Origin: Kocuria rhizophila DC2201
GTDB lineage: Bacteria > Actinomycetota > Actinomycetes > Actinomycetales > Micrococcaceae
Length of the DNA: 64,000 nucleotides
Direction of reading: 5' to 3'
NCBI RefSeq assembly: GCF_000010285.1
Contig: NC_010617.1
Location: 372,001 to 436,000 of the forward strand
The notes below the pieces were generated by a model. The model was not told where the DNA came from. It saw only the letters and a program-made list of their open reading frames with translations, and searched no databases. How positions within the stretch are numbered: position 1 is the first letter of the stretch; the number at the start of each line of letters is the position of its first letter. The translations under genes and the position numbers were made by a program. Below are positions 24,348 through 32,271 of this stretch, piece after piece.

Positions 24348-26579
24348 ATGGCTGAGCAGGCAGGGAATTCAGGGGACACCACGGTGCGGCGCCTGGCCAC
24401 CGAGTACGGTGTGGCCACCGAGTACGAGGGCTTCGACGGCGAGCACGAGAGCGTTCCGGACGCCACGCTGCGCAGCGTTCTCACCGCGCTGGGGGCGGAC
24501 GTGTCCGACGACGACGCCGTGGCCCGCTCCCTGCGCGAGCGCGAGTCCGCGCCGTGGCGGCGGCTGCTGCCGCCCGTGGTGGTCACCGAGGTCGGCAGGG
24601 CGGCCACCGTGGCCGTGACCACCGCCCCGGGGGACACGGTGCGCGTGCGGCTGTGGCCGGAGGGGGACCAGGACGCGGAGCGTGCCCTGGAGCCCGCCGC
24701 GGACGAGGAGCCCGAGACGCGCGAGGTGGACGGTGAGCAGCGGCGTCGTGTGCCCTACGCGCTGCCCGCGGAGCTGCCCCTGGGCTGGTACCGGCTCGAG
24801 GCGGTCACGGGATCGGGTGAGCGCGCGAGGATCGACGTGGCCGTGACGCCGCGGCGGCTGAGCACCACCGACCGGCTGCGGGGGCGTCGGCGCTGGGGGT
24901 ACATGGCGCAGCTCTACTCGGTGATGTCCTCGCGCTCGTGGGGGGTGGGGGACCTCTCGGACCTCGCCTCGCTCGCGGCGCTGAGCGGTGTGCAGGGCGC
25001 GGACTACGTGCTCATCAACCCCCTGCACGCGGCCGAGCCCGAGCCGCCCGTGGAGCCCTCCCCGTACCTGCCCTCGAGCCGCCGGTTCTTCAACCCCCTG
25101 TACCTGCGCGTGGCGGACGTCGCGGAGTTCCCCTACCTGCGCCCCGCGGACCGTGAGGTGGTGGACCGCCTGGCCGCGGTGCAGCGCAAGGCCGTGCTGG
25201 ACCCCTCCTCGATCGACCGGGACCCGGCCTACGCCGCCAAGCTCAAGACCCTGGAGCTGCTCTACACCGTGCGCCGCTCGCCCTACCGCCAGCAGCAGCT
25301 GGAGGCGTTCGTGGCGCAGGCGGGCCAACCGCTGCAGGACTTCGCGCTGTGGTGCGCGCTGCGCGAGGAGTTGGGGGAGGACTCCCCGCTGTGGCGGGAC
25401 GAGGCGCGCTCGCCCGGGTCCCCGTACGCGCAGGAGGCCCGCACCCGGCTGGCCCACCGGGTCAACTTCCACGTGTGGCTGCAGTGGCTGCTGGACGAGC
25501 AGCTCGAGGCGGCGCAGCGCGCGGCGCACCGCGCGGGGATGGACATCGGCGTGGTGCACGACCTCGCGGTGGGCGTGCACAAGCACGGCGCGGACGCCTG
25601 GGCGCTGCAGGACGCCATGGCGGCGGGCGTGAGCGTGGGTGCCCCCGCGGACATGTACAACCAGCTGGGCCAGGACTGGAGCCAGCCCCCGTGGCACCCC
25701 GAGAAGCTCGCGGAGCTGGGCTACCGGCCGTGGCGCCAGATGATGCGCACCATCTTCCGGCACGCCGGAGGGGTGCGGATCGACCACGTGGCGGGCCTGT
25801 TCCGGCTCTGGTGGATCCCCGAGGGCAACACCGCCTCGGACGGCACGTACGTCTACTACGACCACGAGGCCATGGTGGGCGTGCTGGCGCTGGAGGCCGA
25901 GCTCGCCGGCGTGGTGGTGGTGGGCGAGGACCTCGGCACGGTCGAGGACAGCGTGCGCGAGTACCTGGAGTCCAAGGGCGTGCTGGGCACCTCGATCCTG
26001 TGGTTCGAGATGGACGGGGACGTCCCCCGGGACCCGTCCCGCTACCGGGAGCTGTGCATGGCCTCGGTCAACACCCACGACCTGCCGCCCACGCCCGGGT
26101 ACCTGGAGGGCGTGCAGCTGCAGCTGCGGGAGGACCTCGGGCTGCTGGCACGCTCCCCCGAGGAGGAGCGGGAGGACGCCCGCGCCCAGCTCGAGACGTT
26201 CTTCGCGGCCGTCACGGAGGCGGGGTACCTGCCCGGAGGTGCGGACGCCGACGCCGAGACGAAGGTCGAGGCGCTCTACCGCTACCTGTGCGATGCGCCG
26301 TCCCTGCTGCTCAACGTGTCCCTCGTGGACGCCGTGGGGGAGAAGCGGATCCAGAACCAGCCGGGCACCAGCGACGAGTACCCCAACTGGCGCGTTCCGC
26401 TCGCGGACGCGGACGGCCGGCCGGTGATGCTCGAGTCCCTGCCCAGGATGCCGCGCGTGCAGCGCCTCGTGGACGTGGTCAACGAGGCTCTGGGCACCCA
26501 CCGGCGCACCTCCGCCGTGACCGCGCCCGAGCAGCCGGAGCGCCGGGACCTCGCGGACCCGTTCCGCAGCGCGTCCTGA
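24348..26579 (+). CDS. malQ: 4-alpha-glucanotransferase (amylomaltase)
   Basis: A GH77 enzyme that disproportionates maltodextrins, 743 residues, the length of the actinobacterial and enterobacterial MalQ with an extra N-terminal domain (about 1-170). The catalytic barrel carries VRIDHVAGLFRLWWIP (nucleophile Asp), VGEDLGTV (acid/base Glu), SVNTHDLPPT (transition-state Asp) and QNQPGTSDEYPNW. It would act on glycogen- or maltose-derived glucans in the cytosol. Followed by a short hairpin and an iron-box-like inverted repeat. Confidence 0.93.
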   Translation: MAEQAGNSGDTTVRRLATEYGVATEYEGFDGEHESVPDATLRSVLTALGADVSDDDAVARSLRERESAPWRRLLPPVVVTEVGRAATVAVTTAPGDTVRVRLWPEGDQDAERALEPAADEEPETREVDGEQRRRVPYALPAELPLGWYRLEAVTGSGERARIDVAVTPRRLSTTDRLRGRRRWGYMAQLYSVMSSRSWGVGDLSDLASLAALSGVQGADYVLINPLHAAEPEPPVEPSPYLPSSRRFFNPLYLRVADVAEFPYLRPADREVVDRLAAVQRKAVLDPSSIDRDPAYAAKLKTLELLYTVRRSPYRQQQLEAFVAQAGQPLQDFALWCALREELGEDSPLWRDEARSPGSPYAQEARTRLAHRVNFHVWLQWLLDEQLEAAQRAAHRAGMDIGVVHDLAVGVHKHGADAWALQDAMAAGVSVGAPADMYNQLGQDWSQPPWHPEKLAELGYRPWRQMMRTIFRHAGGVRIDHVAGLFRLWWIPEGNTASDGTYVYYDHEAMVGVLALEAELAGVVVVGEDLGTVEDSVREYLESKGVLGTSILWFEMDGDVPRDPSRYRELCMASVNTHDLPPTPGYLEGVQLQLREDLGLLARSPEEEREDARAQLETFFAAVTEAGYLPGGADADAETKVEALYRYLCDAPSLLLNVSLVDAVGEKRIQNQPGTSDEYPNWRVPLADADGRPVMLESLPRMPRVQRLVDVVNEALGTHRRTSAVTAPEQPERRDLADPFRSAS

Positions 26580-26596
26580 GTTACGCCGTGCGGGGG

Positions 26597-26613
26597 TTGC
26601 CCCGGCCGGGCAA
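26597..26613 (+). terminator. short hairpin after malQ
   Basis: TTGCCC (26597-26602) and GGGCAA (26608-26613) flank CGGCC, 17 nt after the malQ stop. It abuts a second, AT-rich stem immediately downstream, so the two together may terminate transcription. Confidence 0.4.
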
Positions 26614-26637
26614 TTAGGTGAGACTTCTCTTACCTAA
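26614..26637. promoter_or_regulatory. iron-box-like inverted repeat
   Basis: TTAGGTGAGA (26614-26623), CTTC, TCTTACCTAA (26628-26637): ten paired positions with one G/T mismatch, and one more pair outside. The outer TTAGGT...ACCTAA equals the ends of the DtxR/IdeR operator, but the total length is 24 bp instead of 19. In RNA it would form an 11-bp stem with a tetraloop, so a malQ terminator is the main alternative. Confidence 0.4.
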
Positions 26638-26832
26638 TCTCCTGGGTGAGGAGATGGGGCCGAAGGAAAGGCATCGGGGTGGCGGGCGCGGGTCATGGAC
26701 GCGCCCCCACCCCGTTGCGCTATCCCGTGCATTCCGCCGGGAGCATTCTCGATGCGCACCCACGGGGTGCATGCCCGCAGGCCCACCGGGGCGTGGATCG
26801 GGGTCCCGAGAGGGGGTGCCGGGCCCGCCAAA

Positions 26833-26861
26833 TTGGTCAGGCGAGCCCCACCGGCTAAGAT
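26833..26861 (+). promoter_or_regulatory. promoter P1 of the rpmB-rpmG-rpsN operon
   Basis: TTGGTC (26833-26838), 17-bp spacer, TAAGAT (26856-26861). Spacing is ideal for the housekeeping sigma factor. Confidence 0.5.
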
Positions 26862-26899
26862 CGAGGGGCGCTCACTCGCACCGTTCTGCTGTTCCACGT

Positions 26900-26928
26900 T
26901 TGCGAGAGAGCCCGCAGAAGCCTAGAAT
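26900..26928 (+). promoter_or_regulatory. promoter P2 of the rpmB-rpmG-rpsN operon
   Basis: TTGCGA (26900-26905), 17-bp spacer, TAGAAT (26923-26928). It lies 67 bp downstream of P1, giving the tandem arrangement of strongly expressed ribosomal operons. Predicted start near 26935. Confidence 0.55.
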
Positions 26929-27166
26929 CTAAGGCTGTCGTGTGGTGGAGTCCATCTACCGGCGCCTTGATCTTCACCGTCTTCGTCGTAGCGAGTGCCC
27001 TGACCGGTACTGCCGCGGGGTAAGCACACATCACGCCCGGCGCGCGAACGGTGGCATTTTCTTGAGGTGGCGGATCACTCGTGGCCACGGCTGCTGGCGG
27101 AACACCGCCCGGCGGTCACCATGCGTGCCGTCATTTCGTCGACATTGGACATTGGAGGAGAACACT

Positions 27167-27403
27167 ATGGCAGCGCACTGCCAGGTGACCGGGGCCCAGC
27201 CGGGCTTTGGCCACAGCATCTCGCACTCGCACCGCCGCACGAAGCGCCGGTGGAACCCGAACATCCAGAAGAAGCGCTACTGGGTGCCCTCGTTGCGCCG
27301 CAACGTGACGCTCAACCTGAGCGCCAAGGGCATCAAGGTGATCGACGCGCGCGGCATCGACGCCGTGGTCAACGAGCTCATCGCACGTGGGGAGAAGATC
27401 TGA
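27167..27403 (+). CDS. rpmB: 50S ribosomal protein L28
   Basis: A 78-residue L28. [39 protein letters not shown] and [12 protein letters not shown] are conserved. Only one cysteine (C5) is present, so this is the zinc-ligand-free (C-minus) form; the zinc form carries paired Cys motifs. GGAGGAG precedes the ATG. First gene of a tight L28-L33-S14 operon. Confidence 0.96.
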   Translation: MAAHCQVTGAQPGFGHSISHSHRRTKRRWNPNIQKKRYWVPSLRRNVTLNLSAKGIKVIDARGIDAVVNELIARGEKI

Positions 27404-27404
27404 G

Positions 27405-27572
27405 ATGGCCAAGGACAAGGACGTACGTCCCATCATCAAGCTGAAGTCCACGGCCGGCACCGGGTTCACCTACGTCACCCGCAAGAACCGCCGTAACAAC
27501 CCCGACCGCCTCGTCATGAAGAAGTACGACCCGGTGGTCCGCAAGCACGTCGATTTCCGCGAGGAGCGCTGA
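27405..27572 (+). CDS. rpmG: 50S ribosomal protein L33
   Basis: A 55-residue L33 ([36 protein letters not shown]). None of the four zinc-ligand cysteines of the C-plus form is present. The start is one nucleotide after the L28 stop; the GGAG in the last L28 codons is its ribosome binding site. Confidence 0.96.
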   Translation: MAKDKDVRPIIKLKSTAGTGFTYVTRKNRRNNPDRLVMKKYDPVVRKHVDFREER

Positions 27573-27576
27573 ATCC

Positions 27577-27882
27577 ATGGCCAAGAAGTCCAAGATCGCC
27601 AAGAACGAGCAGCGCAAGGTCATCGTCGAGCGCTATGCCGCCAAGCGCGCTGAGCTGAAGAAGACCCTCGTGGACGAGAACGCCTCCCCCGAGGCCCGCG
27701 AGGAGGCCCGCCTGGGTCTGCAGAAGCTGCCCCGTGACGCCTCCCCGATCCGCGTGCGCAACCGCGACCAGATCGACGGCCGTCCCCGTGGCACCTTCCA
27801 GCGCTTCGGCATCTCCCGTGTGCGCTTCCGCGACATGGCTCACCGTGGCGAGTTGCCCGGCATCTACAAGTCCAGCTGGTAA
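27577..27882 (+). CDS. rpsN: 30S ribosomal protein S14 (long, zinc-independent form)
   Basis: A 101-residue S14 ([52 protein letters not shown]). The length and the absence of the CxxC...CxxC motif mark the long zinc-independent paralogue. It starts four bases after rpmG. In many actinobacteria this trio is induced by zinc starvation through Zur; no clear Zur box is visible upstream here. Confidence 0.96.
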   Translation: MAKKSKIAKNEQRKVIVERYAAKRAELKKTLVDENASPEAREEARLGLQKLPRDASPIRVRNRDQIDGRPRGTFQRFGISRVRFRDMAHRGELPGIYKSSW

Positions 27883-27962
27883 TTTCTCACCCGGAAGGGC
27901 CGAGTGACCCCCGGTCGCGGTCCGTCCCAGAGAACGCCAACCAAGTCCAGGAGGACAAGCAC

Positions 27963-28247
27963 ATGGCTATGAACCGCAGCGAACTCGTTGCCGAGGTTGC
28001 CGAGAAGTCCGGCAACACCCAGGCCGCCGTCAACGGCGTGCTGGATTCTCTCTTCGAGGTCTTCGAGAGCTCCGTCTCCAAGGGCGAGAAGATCACCATC
28101 CCCGGGTGGATGTCCGTGGAGCGCACCGACCGTGCCGCTCGCCAGGGCCGCAACCCGCAGACCGGAGAGGCCATCCAGATCCCGGCCGGCCACGGTGTCA
28201 AGCTCACCGCGGGCTCCAAGCTGAAGGCTGCCGTCTCCTCCAAGTGA
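27963..28247 (+). CDS. hup: HU-family DNA-binding protein
   Basis: A 94-residue nucleoid protein: NRSELVAEVAEKSGNTQAAV dimerisation helices, GEKITIPGWMSVERTDRAAR, and the beta-arm RQGRNPQTGEAIQIPAGH that inserts into the minor groove. It lacks the Lys/Ala-rich C-terminal tail of mycobacterial HupB. AGGAGGAC precedes the ATG; MNRSEL at 27969 is an alternative start. It may be read from the ribosomal protein promoters, and a strong terminator follows. Confidence 0.95.
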   Translation: MAMNRSELVAEVAEKSGNTQAAVNGVLDSLFEVFESSVSKGEKITIPGWMSVERTDRAARQGRNPQTGEAIQIPAGHGVKLTAGSKLKAAVSSK

Positions 28248-28283
28248 GGCAGGTCTGCACGGGTGCCTCACCCGTGACTGCTC

Positions 28284-28319
28284 AAGGGACCGTTCACGCA
28301 CTCGCGTGAACGGTCCCTT
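28284..28319 (+). terminator. strong terminator after hup
   Basis: A perfect 16-bp stem (28284-28299 with 28304-28319) with a four-base loop, 37 nt after the stop codon. It has no T-tract beyond the TT in the stem. Confidence 0.85.
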
Positions 28320-28548
28320 CGTGCATCCCCGCCCGCATCCCCCGCACCCCGCCGTGTTCCCGCCGCCGGTGTTCGGGCCCAGGTGGCCCTGGGCGCGAAC
28401 ACCTGCACCCCGGCGCACCCTTCGAGTGCGTGGGGCGCGTCACGGGCCAGAGGGGAGCGCGGTCCGTGTCCCGGCGGTGGTCGAACTCCCGCGGGCCGTG
28501 GCGCATAATGGAGGACGAATCCCATTGCGTCTGCCTCGGAGGTGTCCG
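28320..28548. other. gap before the copper cluster: extended hairpin and promoter
   Basis: Within the 301 bp from hup to the next start codon, beyond the hup terminator, lies an imperfect inverted repeat at 28368-28403: GGTGTTCG/CGAACACC outside, one G/G mismatch, then GCCCAG/CTGGGC inside. A promoter at 28481-28509 follows. The remainder is featureless GC-rich sequence. Confidence 0.5.
28481..28509 (+). promoter_or_regulatory. promoter of the copper cluster
   Basis: TCGAAC (28481-28486), 17-bp spacer, CATAAT (28504-28509). The predicted start leaves a leader of about 33 nt that includes the GGAGG of the first gene. Confidence 0.45.
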
Positions 28549-29145
28549 GTGTCCCCTCGCGCCCACCGGCTTGCCCGGGGATGGGTTGCCGCCGTGGTGG
28601 CCACCACCCTCGCCGCGGCCTCCCACGCCGCCGTGGGGGGAGGCTGGCCCTCGCCGCTGCTCGTGGCACTGTCCACGTGCCTGGCCGCACCCGTGTGCAT
28701 GCTGCTGGCCGGGCGCGTCCTCTCGCGGGGCGCCGTGGCAGCAAGTGTCGCGCTCTCCCAGGCGCTGCTCCACACGCTGTTCGCCCAGTCCGGCGGCGCG
28801 GTGCACACCGTGGACCACACCCACCACCACCTCGCGGCCGCCACGGACGGCCCTACCGTGGTGATCACCGCGGCCCCCGTCGTGGCCCACCACGGTGGCG
28901 GCATGCTCGTCGCCCACGCCGTGGCCGCGCTGGCCACCTACCTGCTGCTGCGCCACGGGGAGGTCGCGGCCTTCCGGCTGCTCGACGCCTTCTCCGTGCG
29001 CGTGCTGCGCATCCTCGCGCCCGTGCTGCGCCCGGTCACGGTGGAGGTGCCCCGGCGCACCTCCTGGACCTCGCCGCGCGCACTCACGCCCCAGCTCCTG
29101 CTGCCCTCGGTCTGCAGGTACCGCGGACCGCCCGCGTTCGCCTAG
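28549..29145 (+). CDS. His-rich membrane protein at the head of the copper cluster
   Basis: A 198-residue membrane protein. Hydrophobic segments lie at about 10-28, 33-55, 60-78 and 120-138. The loop between the third and fourth carries HTVDHTHHHL and later HH, a likely metal-binding patch facing outside. The GTG start is set by GGAGG (28538-28542) six bases upstream. Its position before copC suggests copper handling. No family is recognised with certainty. Confidence 0.65.
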   Translation: MSPRAHRLARGWVAAVVATTLAAASHAAVGGGWPSPLLVALSTCLAAPVCMLLAGRVLSRGAVAASVALSQALLHTLFAQSGGAVHTVDHTHHHLAAATDGPTVVITAAPVVAHHGGGMLVAHAVAALATYLLLRHGEVAAFRLLDAFSVRVLRILAPVLRPVTVEVPRRTSWTSPRALTPQLLLPSVCRYRGPPAFA

Positions 29146-29254
29146 GCATCGGACGGGCCCCGCGCCCCGTGGATCCGATGCCGCCCCGGCGTCCATCGCA
29201 TCCACCCCGCCGCACCAGTGCGGCCCGTCCGCGCCCTTCGGCGCAGGAGCACCC

Positions 29255-29929
29255 ATGTCACACCGTCACACCCGTTCAGATTCCACCGTGCGGGCGGTCG
29301 CCCGCACGGCACCCCCGCTCTCCGCCGGTGGGCCGCCCGCGACGGCCGCCCTCCGAGGGCCCGGGGCGGCGCTCACCGCGGTCCTCGCGGTGCTGCTCGC
29401 CATGGTCCTCGCGCTGGCCGCCTCCGGCCCGGCGCAGGCCCACGACGAGCTCGTGCGCACCACCCCCGAGTCCGGTGCCACCCTGGAGAAGGCGCCGACG
29501 ACGCTGGACCTCACCTTTTCCGGCAACATCCAGGACATCGGCAGCGAGGTCCGGGTCACGGACTCCCACGGGACGGACATGACCCGCGGCAAGCTCGCGG
29601 TGCAGAACACCAAGGTGTCCCAGCCGCTGCGCGAGGGCGGGAGCACGGACGAGACGTACACGGTCACGTGGCGCGTGGTCTCCCAGGACGGGCACCCCAT
29701 CGAGGGGACCTTCTCCTACTCCGTGGGCAAGGGCTCGGGGACCACGGCGGCTCCGGCGCCCGTGGCCTCCACTTCCCAAGGTGCGGGGGAGGCCAGCGGG
29801 GACGCCGGCCAGCAGAACGTGAGCGGCACGGGGGTGCCCAGTTGGGTGCTGCCCGTGATCGGCGGCGTCGTCGCGCTGATCCTGCTGCTCGTGGTCCTCG
29901 CCTTCGCCACCCGTCCGCGGCAGCGCTGA
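29255..29929 (+). CDS. copC: CopC-domain copper-binding protein
   Basis: Exported copper-binding protein, 224 residues. A long N-terminal leader ends with a hydrophobic helix and AQA, cleaved just before His (AHDELVRTTPESGATLE); in CopC/YobA proteins this N-terminal His is a Cu(II) ligand. The beta-barrel continues to VSQDGHPIEGTFSYSVG, whose His is also conserved. A Ser/Gly/Ala linker and a C-terminal transmembrane helix (about 195-217) anchor it outside the membrane. It sits between the His-rich membrane protein and the PCuAC chaperone. Confidence 0.9.
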   Translation: MSHRHTRSDSTVRAVARTAPPLSAGGPPATAALRGPGAALTAVLAVLLAMVLALAASGPAQAHDELVRTTPESGATLEKAPTTLDLTFSGNIQDIGSEVRVTDSHGTDMTRGKLAVQNTKVSQPLREGGSTDETYTVTWRVVSQDGHPIEGTFSYSVGKGSGTTAAPAPVASTSQGAGEASGDAGQQNVSGTGVPSWVLPVIGGVVALILLLVVLAFATRPRQR

Positions 29930-30213
29930 CACCCGGACCGGCAGGCAGGGCGCGCCCCGCGCCGGTCCCGACCACTCATCACACTCATCGACCGAACGGT
30001 GCCTGCCCCGTGAGGCCGGGCCTGCCCACGCGGTGGAGTCCGAGCCCCGGAGCGGACCGCGCGGGCACGGCGGGGACCTCGGCGTCCCCGGCCCGGCACC
30101 CGCACCCCGCGGGAACCACCACGCAGGGCGAGCCGCGGTACATGCCATGGGCAGCATGCCACCCGTGGCGGCCCGCCGGCACCCGACGGTCGCACACTCG
30201 AAGGATTCACACC

Positions 30214-30936
30214 ATGAACACCACCACCCACACCTCCTCCCGCCCCGACCGACGCGTGCGTCCCGCCCACCGGGCGGTGGCGGCCGTCACCGTGCTGGGG
30301 CTGGGCCTCGCCGCGCTGACCGGCTGCTCCGCGCAGAACGGTGAGCAGGCGCCGTCGGCCTCCGGCAGCAGCTCCGCCTCCCACGCCGCGGCCGCCGGGG
30401 CCCTGAAGATCGAGGACGGCTGGGCGAAAGCCGCGGACTCGGGCATGACGGCCGTGTTCGGCAAGGTCACCAACACCTCGGACAAGGAGGTCACGCTCAA
30501 GAGCGCGGCGGCCCACGGCACCGCGGACGACGTCCAGATGCACGAGACCGTGAAGGATCCAAAGACCGGGGCCACGGAGATGAAGGAGAAGAAGGACGGC
30601 TTCACGATCGCCCCCGGGCAGAGCGTGAACCTGGAGCCGGGCGGGAACCACATCATGCTGATGGGCCTCACGTGCTCGCTCAAGGCAGGCAGCGACCTCA
30701 CGCTGCAGCTGGAGACCGACGGCGGCACCCAGGACGTGAGCGTCCCGGTGCGCGACTACTCGGGCGCCAAGGAGAACTACGCACCGGGCGAGGAGGCGAG
30801 CGCGTCCGCGAGCGATCACGGCTCGGACGCCTTCCACGGCTCCCACGGGAGTGGCTCGGGCGAGCATGCATCCCACGGCGGGATGGACATGTCCTCGCCC
30901 TCCTCCTCCGCACTGCCGGAGTGCCATGCCCACTGA
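30214..30936 (+). CDS. PCu(A)C copper chaperone lipoprotein with His-rich tail
   Basis: A 240-residue lipoprotein (lipobox LTGC at about 33-36) of the DUF461/PCuAC family, which carries Cu(I) to cytochrome oxidase. The His/Met motif is visible as MHETV, ATEM and the later NHIMLMGL. After the domain, the last 50 residues are Ser/Gly/His/Met-rich (HGSHGSGSGEHASHGGMDM, ending ECHAH), as in proteins that bind extra Cu(II). The preceding 284 bp has no promoter-like element, so it is probably co-transcribed with copC. Its end overlaps the peroxidase gene by 11 bases. Confidence 0.88.
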   Translation: MNTTTHTSSRPDRRVRPAHRAVAAVTVLGLGLAALTGCSAQNGEQAPSASGSSSASHAAAAGALKIEDGWAKAADSGMTAVFGKVTNTSDKEVTLKSAAAHGTADDVQMHETVKDPKTGATEMKEKKDGFTIAPGQSVNLEPGGNHIMLMGLTCSLKAGSDLTLQLETDGGTQDVSVPVRDYSGAKENYAPGEEASASASDHGSDAFHGSHGSGSGEHASHGGMDMSSPSSSALPECHAH

Positions 30937-32194
30937 TCCCAGCCCTTCCCCCTCGGGATGGAGTCGGCGATCGCTCCTCACGGGAGCGGTCGCCGGCGCC
31001 GGCGCCACGGGTCTCGGCGCGGTCTCGGCCGCCGCCCTGGGCGCCGGGGATCCCCGCTTCTCCTCCGAGCAGGGCCTGCCCCGGCACGGGCTGGCCACGG
31101 AGCCCTTCCACGGCGCCCGGCAGGCCGGCGTGGCCACGCTGCCCCAGGCCTTCAGTGCTTTCGTCGCGCTTCGGCTCGCGGACGGCGCCACCAGGGACTC
31201 CCTGCGGCGGCTGCTGCGGGTGCTCACGGACGACGCCGCGGCGCTGACCCAGGGCCGGGCCCCGCTCAACGACCAGGAACCGTGGCTCGCGGAGAACCCC
31301 TCGCGGCTCACGGTCACCGTGGGCTTCGGCCCCCGTGCAATGGAGCTCGTGGACCGCACACGCTCCCCGTCCTGGCTGCGGCCCCTGCCCGCCTTCGGGG
31401 TGGACCGGCTGCAGCCCCGGTGGGGCCAGGGCGACCTGCTGATCCAACTGTGCTGCGACGACAAGCTGACCCTGGCCCACGCGCAGCGCGTGCTGCTCAA
31501 GGACGTGCGCTCCTTCGCGAGCGTCAAGTGGGTCCAGGACGGCTTCCGCAACACCGTGGGGGCCACCCCGGACGGTCAGACGACACGGAACCTGTTCGGC
31601 CAGCTGGACGGCACCGTCAACGCCTACCCGGGGGAGCCCGACCACGAGAAGGTGGTCTACGGCCAGGGCGGCTTCGAGCCGTGGATCCAGGACGGCACCT
31701 CCGTGGTGATCCGGCGCATCCACATGAACCTGGACACGTGGGACGAGGCGGACACCCCCGCCCGCGAGGACGCCGTGGGGCGCCGCCTCTCGGACGGGGC
31801 GCCACTGACCGGCGGCAGCGAGCACGACGAGCCGGACTTCGAGGCCAAGGGACCCCTGGGGTTCCCGGTGATCTCCTCCTACAGCCACGTGCGCCGCTCC
31901 CGCAGCGAGAACCCGGACGAGAAGATCTTCCGCAGGGTCTACAACTATGATCTGGCGGTGAGCAACGCCTCCGGGCAGAGCCGCTCCGGGGACGTCTCGG
32001 GCGGGGTGTCCAACACGGGGCTGATCTTCGCGTCCTACCAGTCGGACCCCGACAGGCAGTTCGTGCCGATCCAGAAGCGGTTGGACGAGCTGGACATGCT
32101 GAACACGTGGACGGTGCCGATCGGCTCCGCGGTGTTCGCGATCCCGCCGGGCTGCCAGCCGGGCGGGTTCATCGGGGACGTGCTGTTCAACTAG
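30926..32194 (+). CDS. Tat-exported DyP-type peroxidase
   Basis: A heme peroxidase of 422 residues. It starts with a twin-arginine signal (SRRSLLTGAVAGAGATG). The DyP signature GxxDG appears as FGQLDGTVN near residue 230, followed by the proximal heme His in SYSHVRRS, GLIFASYQSDPDRQFVPIQ and the C-terminal GGFIGDVLF. EfeB-type homologues are co-encoded with iron or copper uptake proteins. Here it overlaps the PCuAC gene, so translation is coupled and a role with copper or heme outside the membrane is likely. Confidence 0.92.
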   Translation: MPTDPSPSPSGWSRRSLLTGAVAGAGATGLGAVSAAALGAGDPRFSSEQGLPRHGLATEPFHGARQAGVATLPQAFSAFVALRLADGATRDSLRRLLRVLTDDAAALTQGRAPLNDQEPWLAENPSRLTVTVGFGPRAMELVDRTRSPSWLRPLPAFGVDRLQPRWGQGDLLIQLCCDDKLTLAHAQRVLLKDVRSFASVKWVQDGFRNTVGATPDGQTTRNLFGQLDGTVNAYPGEPDHEKVVYGQGGFEPWIQDGTSVVIRRIHMNLDTWDEADTPAREDAVGRRLSDGAPLTGGSEHDEPDFEAKGPLGFPVISSYSHVRRSRSENPDEKIFRRVYNYDLAVSNASGQSRSGDVSGGVSNTGLIFASYQSDPDRQFVPIQKRLDELDMLNTWTVPIGSAVFAIPPGCQPGGFIGDVLFN

Positions 32195-32271
32195 CGCGTT
32201 CACCACGCACGGTCCCGCCATCACGGCGCCAGGACACCACCGCGATCGGTCGAGGGGCCGAAGGAGCACTG

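Larger units (their letters stand above)
26580..27166. other. 587-bp gap between malQ and rpmB: inverted repeats and tandem promoters
   Basis: No supported coding frame. From left to right it contains a hairpin TTGCCC/GGGCAA (26597-26613), a 24-bp iron-box-like inverted repeat (26614-26637), about 190 bp without recognisable structure, two sigma-70-like promoters (26833-26861 and 26900-26928), and a 5' leader of about 230 nt for the ribosomal protein operon. Confidence 0.65.

Noticed and set aside
26618-26932. Possible small proteins in the malQ-rpmB gap
   Set aside because: Frames are short, Arg/Pro/Gly-rich, run through two promoter-like elements and have no ribosome binding site.
26935-27166. 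Zur operator in the ribosomal protein leader
   Set aside because: No AT-rich palindrome of the TGAAAATnATTTTCA type is present; GGCATTTTCTTG near 27053 is only a weak half-site resemblance.
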